NCBI GenBank assembly: GCA_014337915.1
Contig: QUBU01000022.1
Coordinates: 1 to 42,848 of the forward strand
Direction of reading: 5' to 3'
DNA: 42,848 bases
DNA from: Gammaproteobacteria bacterium
GTDB lineage: Bacteria > Pseudomonadota > Gammaproteobacteria > Steroidobacterales > GCA-2729495
In this document: positions 32,218 through 41,100 of the stretch, in pieces
Position numbering within the stretch: the stretch's first letter is position 1
Layout: the number at the start of each line of letters is the position of its first letter
Notes under the pieces: generated by a model
What the model saw: the letters and a program-made list of their open reading frames with translations, nothing else
What the model was told of the DNA's origin: nothing
Database searches by the model: none
Program-made: the position numbers and the translations under genes

Positions 32218-35169
32218 ATGGCCGCTATGGACCTTCGTGCAGCCTCCGCCGGCGGCAGCGTGCGCAGCCTCGCACACAGCGTCGAGCGCCTGGCGCGCGA
32301 GCGACCGGACGCGGTGGCCCTCAGCGGCATCGGCGGCAGGCTCGAATACGCTGAACTCAACCGCCACGCAAACCGCATCGCCGCCTGCCTGGTCGCGCGT
32401 GGTGCCGGCCGTGGCAGCCTGGTCGGGCTGGCGCTGCCGCGGGGACCGGCGCTGATCACGGCGCTGCTCGGCATCCTCAAGGCCGGGGCCGCCTACGTGC
32501 CGCTGGATCCCGATCATCCGCCAGGGCGCCTGCGCCGCGTGCTCGGCCGCGTGGGCCTGCAGCAGCTGGTTACCGAGTCAGCCCTGCTGCCGGTGCTGGG
32601 GACGGAGCTGCCGGCGCTGTGCCTCGACCGCGATGCCGCGGTCCTTGCTGCCGCCAGCGATGCGGATCCCGCCAGCGGCCCGGTGGCGGAAGATCCCTGC
32701 TACATCATGTTTACCTCGGGCTCCACCGGCGAGCCCAAGGGCGTGGTCGTCACGCATGGCAACGTGGCGCGGCTCTTCGATCATCTCGGGCCGCGCCTCG
32801 GCTGCGGCGCGCACGACACCTGGAGCCAGCTGCATTCCTGTGCCTTCGGCTTCTCGGTGTTCGAAATCTGGGGTGCGCTGAGCCATGGCGCTTGCCTGGC
32901 GCTGGCACCGGCAACGGCGGGTGCCGACGCGCTGGTGCTGCGCGAATTCCTGCAGCGCGAGCGGGTAACGGTCCTCAGCCAGACACCGTCGGCCTTCCGC
33001 GAGACCACGCTCGGCCCTGTCTTCGACGGCCAGTGGCCGCGGCTGGCGCTGCGCCTGCTGGTGCTGAGTGGCGAAGCCGTGCAGCTGGATGACCTGCGAC
33101 GCTGGGCGGCGACGCGCGCGGCCGGCGGGCCGCGGCTGGTCAATACCTATGCCATCACCGAGACCGGCGGCAACGTCATGCTGCGCGAGTACGCGGCGGG
33201 TGACGTGGATGCGCGCAACATCGGCCGTCCGCTGCCCGACGTGCCGCTGCAGATCCTCGATGCCGACGGCCAGGCGGTGGCGCCCGGCGAGCCGGGCGAG
33301 CTGCACGTCGGCGGGCCCGGCATCGCCGCCGGCTACCTCGGCGATGTCGCGCTGACCGCCAGCCGCTTCATCGGCTCCGGGCCGGATGGCGCGCGCCTGT
33401 ATCGCACCGGCGACCGCGTGCGCATGGCCGCCGATGGCAGCCTGGAGTTCCTCGGCCGCATGGACCAGCAGGTCAAGTGGCGCGGCTTTCGCCTCGAGCT
33501 CGGCGAAATCGAGTCGCTGCTGCGCCGGCATCCGCGGATCAGCGCTGCCGCGGCGGCGATCCGCGCCGACGGTTCCGGCGAGGAGAAGCTCGTGGCCTAC
33601 GTGGTGCCCGACACTGGTAACGGCACTGGTAACGGCACTGGTAACGGCACGCCGCAGGCCGCGGAGTTCTGGCCATCGCTGGGCGGCTACCAGGTCTACG
33701 ACGATTTCCTCTACGGACTGATGGGCACCGACGAGCTGCGCAATGCGGCCTACCGCAGCGCCTGCGAGCGCCATGCCGCCGGCCGCGTGGTGCTCGACCT
33801 CGGCACCGGTCCGCAGGCACTGCTGGCGCGCATGGCCGTCGCGGCCGGTGCGCGCCATGTGTACGCGGTGGAACTGCTGCCGGCCGCGGCGGAGCAGGCG
33901 CGCGCGGCGGTGGCCGCGGCCGGCCTCGCCGGGCGCATCACCGTGGTCACCGGCGACGCGGCGACGCTGCAGCTGCCCGAGCCGGCCGAGGTCTGCACCC
34001 AGGGCATCATCGGCAACATCGGCAGCGCCGATGGCATCGCGGCCATCTGGAATCGCGTGCGCAGCCAGTTCGCCGCCGGCGCAGTGGCGATTCCCGCACG
34101 CTGCACCACGCTGATCGCGCCGGTGGAGCTGCCCGAGGGGCTGCGTGCCGCCCCGAAGCTGGCACCGCTGGCGCTCGACTACGCGCGGCGCATCTTCGCC
34201 GTCGAGGGCCGCAGCTTCGACCTGCGGCTGTGCCTGCGCAACCTGCCGCCCGGGCAGCTGCTGGCGCCTGCGCAGCTGTTCGAGGACCTCGATTTCTCGG
34301 CTGCGCTGCCGGAGGCCCATGCCGGCCGTGGCCGCTTCGAACTCGGCCGCGCTGGCCGCTTCGACGGTTTCCTGCTGTGGACGCGCGTGACCACCACGCC
34401 GGGCTGTGACATCGACTATCTGCAGCACCAGCACGCCTGGCTGCCGGTATTCATGCCGCTGCCGGAAGACGGACCCTGGCTGCCGGCGGGCACCGTCATC
34501 GAAGCCGCCTGGCAATGGCAGGCGGGCAGCGATGGCATCTTCCCCGACTACCAGATCGAATCCCGCTTCACCGCCGCTGGACAGGAGCAGCAGCACCGCT
34601 ACCTGACACGCCACCATGAAACCGCGCAGGGCGCGACCGCTCTGCATCGCCGGCTGCTGGAACTGCCGGAGGCTTCCGCCGCCGGCGTCGCGCCCGGCGA
34701 ACTGCGCGCCTGGCTGGCGCGCCACCTGCCGGAGCCGCTGCTGCCCAATGCCTGGATGTACCTCGATGCGCTGCCGCTCAATACCAGCGGCAAGCTCGAC
34801 CGGCGTGCGTTGCCGGATCCCGCAGCGCGTACCTGGGGCGGGCAGGGTGGCGCGCCACGGACGGCGTTCGAGTCGGACCTCGCCGCGCTCTGGGCGGAAA
34901 TCCTCGGCGTGGCAGCGGTGGGCATACAGGACAACTTCTTCGACCTCGGCGGCGATTCCATCGCTGCCGTGCGCCTCACCACCCAGCTGCAGCAGCTGCT
35001 CGACGCCGACGTCATGCTGGCGGCCATCTTCGAGGCGCCGACCATTGCCGCCCTGGCGCGCCAGCTCGGTGAGCGCCACCCGCAGGCGGTCGCCGCCCGT
35101 TACGGCGCGGCCCGCGGCCGCAGCCAGGCCGCGCACACCGGCACGCACCGCCCGCACGGCGAGCCATGA
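32218..35169 (+). CDS. NRPS loading module: adenylation domain with embedded PRMT-like methyltransferase, then carrier
   Basis: Nonribosomal peptide synthetase of 983 residues, order A(core)-MT-A(tail)-T, with no condensation domain in front, so it should start the chain. A3 loop F-T-S-G-S-T-G-E-P-K-G (from about 165); A8 hinge RGFRLELGEIE (422-432); then a Thr-Gly-Asn-Gly triple repeat linker; a methyltransferase (about 480-760) with VVLDLGTGPQALLAR (from 524) preceded by YDDFLYGLMGTDELRNAAYR, a PRMT-like layout. A10 SGKLDRRAL returns near 855. The carrier is LGGDS with S914 for phosphopantetheine. The A4 core reads F-G211-F-S-V-F-E, so Gly stands where the alpha-amino-binding Asp normally is. 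By-eye pocket code: G-F-F-S-V-S-T-G-N-K. GGGGAG precedes the ATG. Confidence 0.9.
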   Translation: MAAMDLRAASAGGSVRSLAHSVERLARERPDAVALSGIGGRLEYAELNRHANRIAACLVARGAGRGSLVGLALPRGPALITALLGILKAGAAYVPLDPDHPPGRLRRVLGRVGLQQLVTESALLPVLGTELPALCLDRDAAVLAAASDADPASGPVAEDPCYIMFTSGSTGEPKGVVVTHGNVARLFDHLGPRLGCGAHDTWSQLHSCAFGFSVFEIWGALSHGACLALAPATAGADALVLREFLQRERVTVLSQTPSAFRETTLGPVFDGQWPRLALRLLVLSGEAVQLDDLRRWAATRAAGGPRLVNTYAITETGGNVMLREYAAGDVDARNIGRPLPDVPLQILDADGQAVAPGEPGELHVGGPGIAAGYLGDVALTASRFIGSGPDGARLYRTGDRVRMAADGSLEFLGRMDQQVKWRGFRLELGEIESLLRRHPRISAAAAAIRADGSGEEKLVAYVVPDTGNGTGNGTGNGTPQAAEFWPSLGGYQVYDDFLYGLMGTDELRNAAYRSACERHAAGRVVLDLGTGPQALLARMAVAAGARHVYAVELLPAAAEQARAAVAAAGLAGRITVVTGDAATLQLPEPAEVCTQGIIGNIGSADGIAAIWNRVRSQFAAGAVAIPARCTTLIAPVELPEGLRAAPKLAPLALDYARRIFAVEGRSFDLRLCLRNLPPGQLLAPAQLFEDLDFSAALPEAHAGRGRFELGRAGRFDGFLLWTRVTTTPGCDIDYLQHQHAWLPVFMPLPEDGPWLPAGTVIEAAWQWQAGSDGIFPDYQIESRFTAAGQEQQHRYLTRHHETAQGATALHRRLLELPEASAAGVAPGELRAWLARHLPEPLLPNAWMYLDALPLNTSGKLDRRALPDPAARTWGGQGGAPRTAFESDLAALWAEILGVAAVGIQDNFFDLGGDSIAAVRLTTQLQQLLDADVMLAAIFEAPTIAALARQLGERHPQAVAARYGAARGRSQAAHTGTHRPHGEP
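33613..33648 (+). repeat. Three perfect 12-bp tandem repeats in the NRPS linker
   Basis: The unit actggtaacggc occurs three times without change, encoding Thr-Gly-Asn-Gly each time, between the adenylation hinge and the inserted methyltransferase. Flexible linker; copy number may vary by slippage. Confidence 0.9.
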
Positions 35170-38100
35170 CTGCGGGCGGCGGGCTCGCGCAGCGGCGCGT
35201 CGTGGCCGCGACGGCGGAAGATGCCGGCGCGCGCCTGCCGCTGAGCCCGGCGCAGGAGGGATTCTGGCTGCTGCAGTCGCTGGACCCGGCGGGCAGCGCG
35301 GCCAACGAGCAGTTCGCCATTTTCCTCGACGGAGCGCTGGATACCGCGGCGCTGGCACAGGCCTGGTGCGGCGTGCTGGCGCGCCACGAGGTGCTGCGCG
35401 CCCGCTTCGGTGCCGACGACGGCCAGCCCTGGCAGCGCTTCGATCCGCAGCCGGGCGCGGCGCCACGCCTGGTCGCCGGCCGCTTCACGCCGGAGCAGCT
35501 GCTGGACTTTGCCGCCGACGATATCTCCAGGCCCTTCGACCTCGTCCGTGGGCCGCCGCTGCGCGCAGCGCTGCTGCCGCTCGGCATCGATTCCCATGTG
35601 CTGCTGGTCACCGCCCACCACATCGTCGCCGATGGCCTCTCCGTGCCGATCATCCGCGACGATCTTGCAGGGCTGTACGCCGACCTGGTGGCCGGCCGCA
35701 GCGGCGAGTCGGGCACGGCGCCGGGCTACGGCGCCTTTGCCCTGGCCGAGCAGCAGCGGGCGGGTGGTACGCAGCAGGCCCGCGACCTGGAGTGGTGGCG
35801 CGGCCAGCTGGCGGGTGCCCCGGCCCGGCACGCATTGCCACAGCGGCTGCGGGCGGCAGCCGCTGCCACTGCTGCAGCCCCTGGCGCTGCAATGGCCAGC
35901 CGCCGTGTCGCCTTCACCATCCCGGCGGCAACTGCCGAGCGGGCGCGCCGGCTGGCGCAGGCCTCGGGCACCACGCTGTTTACGCTGCTCACGGCGGCAC
36001 TGCGCGTCCTGCTGCTGCGCCTCGGTGGCCAGGACGATCCGCTCCTTGCAGTGCCAGTGACGCGGCGCGATGACGCGGCACGCCGGCGCATGGTGGGCTG
36101 CCTCATCAACACCGTGCTGCTGCGCACGCCGCTGGCGCCGGATGACAGTTTCGCGGCGCTGCTGGCGCGCGAGCGCGCCACCCTGCTGGGCGCGCTGGAG
36201 CACCGCGAGCTGCCGTTCCAGAGGCTGGTCGAGGCCTTGTCGGTGCCGCGGCGTCCCGGCGAGCAGCCGCTGGCGCAGGTCCTGTTGCAGTTCGACCTGG
36301 CGCCGCCGCCGCGGCAGGCGGGCGGCATCAGCCTGCGCATCGAGCCGCTGCCGGTGCCGCGCGCTTCGATCTGGGACCTGGACTGGTCGTTCACCGACCA
36401 GGGTGCGGGCCGCGAGCTGCATGGTCACCTCGGCTATGCCTGCGAGCGCTTCGAGGACTGGCTGGCCGAGGCAATGCCGCGGCAGCTGGCGGTGCTGCTC
36501 GATGCCGCCACCCGCGAGCCGGAGCGGCCCATCGGCCTGCTGCCGCTGCTCGACGAGCGGCAACGGCAGCAGCTGCTGGTGGAATGGAACGCGACGGCCG
36601 CCGCCTATCCGCAGGCGGCCACGCTGACCGCCCTGGTGGCGGCACAGTGCCGGCGTACGCCGCTGGCGGTGGCGCTGGAATCGGCTGCAGGCAGCCTGCG
36701 CTATGCGGAACTCGCGCGCCGGGTCGACTGGCTGGCAGCGCGGCTGGTCGCGGCCGGCGCCGTGCGCGGCAGCCGCGTGGCGCTGTCGATGGCGCCTTCG
36801 ATGGAACTGGTCATCGCGCTGCTGGCGATCCTGCGCGCGGGTGCGGCCTGCGTGCCGCTCGACCCGGCCTATCCCCGCGCCCGGCGCGAGTTCATGCTGC
36901 GCGACGCCGACGCCTGCCTGCTTCTGGTACGCGGCGCCGTGGACCTCGACTGCGGGGCGACCGCCTGCCTGGACCTCGACGCGCTCGGCGGGCCGGCGCC
37001 CGGCGAGGCCGTGCCCGCCGTCGCGGAGGGCGCCACGCCGGATGCTCCCGCCTGGCTTTTATATACCTCCGGTTCCACGGGTGAGCCCAAGGGGGCCATC
37101 GGCCTGCACTGCAGTGCCGTCAACCGTGTCCACTGGATGTGGCAGCACTGCGGCTTCGCCGCGGGCGATGCCTTCTGCCTGCGCACCAGCCTCAGCTTCA
37201 TCGACTCGCTCTGGGAAATCTTCGGCGCGCTGGCGCACGGCATCCGCCTGGTCCTGCTGCCCGACGGGGCCGCGAGCGACCCGGCACTGCTGGTGCCGGC
37301 GCTGGCCCGCCACCGGGTGACGCAGCTGGTGCTGGTACCGCCGCTGCTGCGCGCGTTGCTGGACTGGGCGCCCGACCTGGGCGCGCGCCTGCCCGGGCTG
37401 CGCCACATCATCACCAGCGGCGAACCGCTGGCGGTGGACCTGTGGGCGGCGGCGCGCAAGTCCTTGCCGGCGGTGCGCCTGCTCAACACCTGGGGCAGCT
37501 CGGAAATCTGGGATGCCAGCTGCTGCGACACCAGTGCGATCGAGACCGCGCCGGAGCGCATGCCGATCGGCCGGCCGATCGCCAACCTGCGCTGCTACGT
37601 GCTCGACGCGCAGCTGCAGCTGCTGCCGCCCGGCATCCCGGGTGAACTCTGCGTCGCCGGCCTCGGCATCGGCGCCGGCTACTGGCGTCGCCCGGAGCTG
37701 ACAGCAGAGCGCTTCGTGCCCGATCCTTTCGGCGCGCCCGGCGAGTGGCTCTACCGCAGCGGCGATCGTGCGCGCTGGCTGCCCGACGGCAACCTCGAAT
37801 GCCTCGGGCGCCTCGACCGGCAGCTCAAGCTGCATGGCTACCGCATCGAGCCCGGCGAAATCGAGGCGGTGCTGCGCGCCTGCCCGGGCGTGGACGATGC
37901 CGCGGTGCTGCTGCGCGAGGAGCAGGGGCTGCCGCAGCTGCTGGCCTGTGTCGCCAGCCGCGATGCGGGCCTCAGCCCCGCCGAGCTCGCTGCGCAGGCC
38001 GCGCAGCGGCTGCCGCGGTTCATGCGTCCTGCTGCCTGGCTGATCCTGCCGGCGTTGCCGCTGACGCCGAGTGGCAAGCTCGATCGCGCGGCACTGCCGG

Positions 38101-41100
38101 CGCCGGCGGCGCCCGGCGCGGCGCTGGATGTGGCGGCGCCCGCCGGCGACATCGAACTGCGCCTTGCCCGCCTGTGGTCGGCGGTGCTGGGCACCGCGGT
38201 GCCGGACCGGCAGCAGAGTTTTTTCGAGCTTGGTGGCCAGTCGCTGCTGGCCTTGCGACTGCTGGCCCGCGTGGCCAGCGAGTTCGGCGTGGTGCTGACG
38301 CTCCGGGACTTCTTCGATGCGCCCAGCATCGCCGGCCTGGCAGCCTGCATCGCCGTGGGCAGTGGCCGCGAGGCGCCGCTTCCGGCGCCGGTGCCCCTGC
38401 CGGCCGGCGCGCCGCTGCCGCTGTCCTGGGGCCAGGAGCGGCTCTGGTTCCTCGACCAGCTCGATCCCGCGAGCCCGGCCTACAACATCGCCTGGAGCAT
38501 CGTGCTCGAGGGACCTCTCGACCAGGGACGGCTGCAGCGCGCGCTCGACGCGGTGCTGGCGCGCCATGCGGTGCTGCGCAGCGCCTACCCGGCCCAGGCG
38601 GGACGCCCGCTCGCGGTGCTGGCGCCCGGGCTCCGGATCGGCATCCGGCTGGAGTGCGTGGTGGACGGCGCGCTGGAGGCGCGTCGCCGCGCGCTCGCCC
38701 GCGAGCCCTTCGACCTTGGCCGCGGACCACTGTTGCGCGCCACGCTGCTGCGCCTGGCGGCGCAGCGCCACGAACTGCTGCTGGTACTGCACCACATCGT
38801 CACCGATGGAACCTCCAACGGCATCCTGCTGCGCGAGCTGGCTGATGCCTATGCTGGGCGCCCGGCGCCGCCGCCACTGCCGCTGCAGTACGCGGACTAC
38901 GCCGCCTGGCAACGCCGCTGGCTGGACGGCGAGCGCAGCTGCAACCAGCTCGACTGGTGGCAGGAGCAGCTGGCCGATGTACCGCCGCTGCTGGAACTGC
39001 CCACGGATTTCGCGCGGCCGGCGGAACAGCGCTTTCGCGGCGCCTGGATCTGGCGCTCGCTGGACGGCCAGGCCAGCACGCGGCTGCGCCAGTTTGCCGG
39101 CAGCCGCCAGGCCACGCTCTACATGCTGCTGCTCGCCGCCTTCGACGTGCTGCTCCAGCGCTACAGCGGCCGCGACGATATCGTCGTCGGCACGCCAGTA
39201 TCGGCACGGCCGCAGGTCGAGTTCGAGGGCCTGGTCGGGCTGTTCGTCAACACGCTCGTGCTGCGCACCGACCTCGGCGGCGCACCGGATTTCGACAGCC
39301 TGCTGTCCCGCGTGCGCACCACCGCCACCGCGGCCTTCGCGCACCAGGACGCCGCCTTCGAACGGCTGGTCGAGCGCCTGCAGCCCGGCCGCTCGCTGGC
39401 CCGCGCGCCGGTGTTCCAGGTCATGTTCAATCTGGTGCCGATGCCCGCGGAACCGCTCGAGGCCGGTGATGTCAGTTTCCGCCCCGGCCGCCTGCTGGAC
39501 CACGGCGTTTCCAGCTTCGACCTGACACTCACCGTGGGCGAGCAGGCCAGCGGACTGGAACTGCTGTTCGAGTTCGACACCGACCTGTTCCTTCCCGGAA
39601 GCATCGAGTGCTTCGCCGACGCCTACCTGATGCTGCTCGATGCCGTGCAGGCCGCCCCGGGCGCGCCCGTCGCGCTGCTGCCGCTGGTGGACGCGGCCGA
39701 GGCTGGGCGCCAGCGACGCCTGCTGGCCGGTGCGCGTGCGGCTGCGCCGCCCACGGCCGACGTCGCCAGCCTGTTTGCGGAGGTGGTGGCACGCAGGCCC
39801 GCCGCAGCGGCGCTGACTGCGGCCGGCAGCACGCTGGACTATCGTGCCCTCGACCAGCGGTCGGCCCGCATCGCGCGCGGGCTCGTGGATCTCGGCCTGC
39901 GCCCCGGGGACCGCGTCGGCATCTGCCTGCCGCGGGTCACCGACCTGGTCGCGGCACTGCTCGGCGTGCTGAAGGCCGGCGCCGCCTACGTGATGCTGGA
40001 GCCGGAGCAGCCACCGGCGCGGCTGGCCGCCATGGCGCGCGATGCCGGGCTGTCGCTGCTGGTGGTCAATGCCGCCACCAGCACGCTGTTGCCGGAACCC
40101 GCGCTGCCGCGCCTGGACCTCGATGCCGGCGCCGCAGCGCTCGATGCGTTGCCGCCGCAGTTCACGGCGGTGCCGGCCAGCATCGAAGACCTGGCCTACC
40201 TGGTCTATACCTCGGGCAGCAGCGGCGAGCCCAAGGCCGTGGCGGTCACCCGCGGCAACCTCGCCGCGACTTTCGACGGCTGGCGCGAGGCCTACGGGCT
40301 GCTCGACAGCGACGTGCACCTGCAGCTCGCGAACGCGGCCTTCGACGTCTTCACCGGCGACTGGGTGCGGGCGCTGCTGTCCGGTGCACACCTGGTGCTG
40401 TGCCCGCGGGAACTGCTCGCGGAGCCGGCAGGTCTGCATGGTTTCATGCGCGGGCAGGGCATCACGGTAGCGGAGTTCGTGCCCGCCGTGATCCGCCCAC
40501 TGCTCGCATGGTGCCGGGACAATGCGCAGTCGCTTGCCGGCCTGCGGCTGCTGGTCGTCGGCTCCGAGGCCTGGCTGCCCACCGAATACCAGGCGCTGCG
40601 CGAAACCTGCGGCGCGGCCACGCGCGTCATCAACTCCTATGGCGTCGCCGAGGCGACCATCGACAGCGCCTGGTTCGAGGGCGATGCGCAGGGTGCCGCG
40701 CGCCTGCCGATCGGCCGGCCGTTCCCGCAGGCATCGCTGCGGATCCTCGATGCGCAGCTGCAACCGGTGCCGGCCGGCATGCCCGGGGAAATCTGCATCG
40801 GCGGTGCCGGCGTGGCGCGCGGTTACTGGCGCCGCGAGAATCTCACCGCGGAGCGCTTCGTACCCGATCCCCACGCGCCCGCACAGCGTCTGTATCGCAC
40901 CGGCGACCGCGGCCGGCTGCGGCCCGATGGCCTGGTCGAGTTCCTCGGCCGCATGGACGGCCAGCTGAAGCTGCGTGGCCAGCGCCTGGAGCCCGGCGAA
41001 GTGGAGGCGGCGCTGGCGGCCTGCGCGGGTGTCGCCCAGTGCGCGGTGGACCTGCGCCACACGGCGGCCGGCGAGCCGCTGCTGGTGGCCTGGGTGGTGC

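Noticed and set aside
33613-33648. Short direct repeats as a CRISPR array
   Set aside because: The units are contiguous without spacers and in frame within an NRPS gene.
32578-35466. 962-codon minus frame opposite NRPS 1
   Set aside because: No recognisable domain; the opposite strand carries the adenylation, methyltransferase and carrier motifs.
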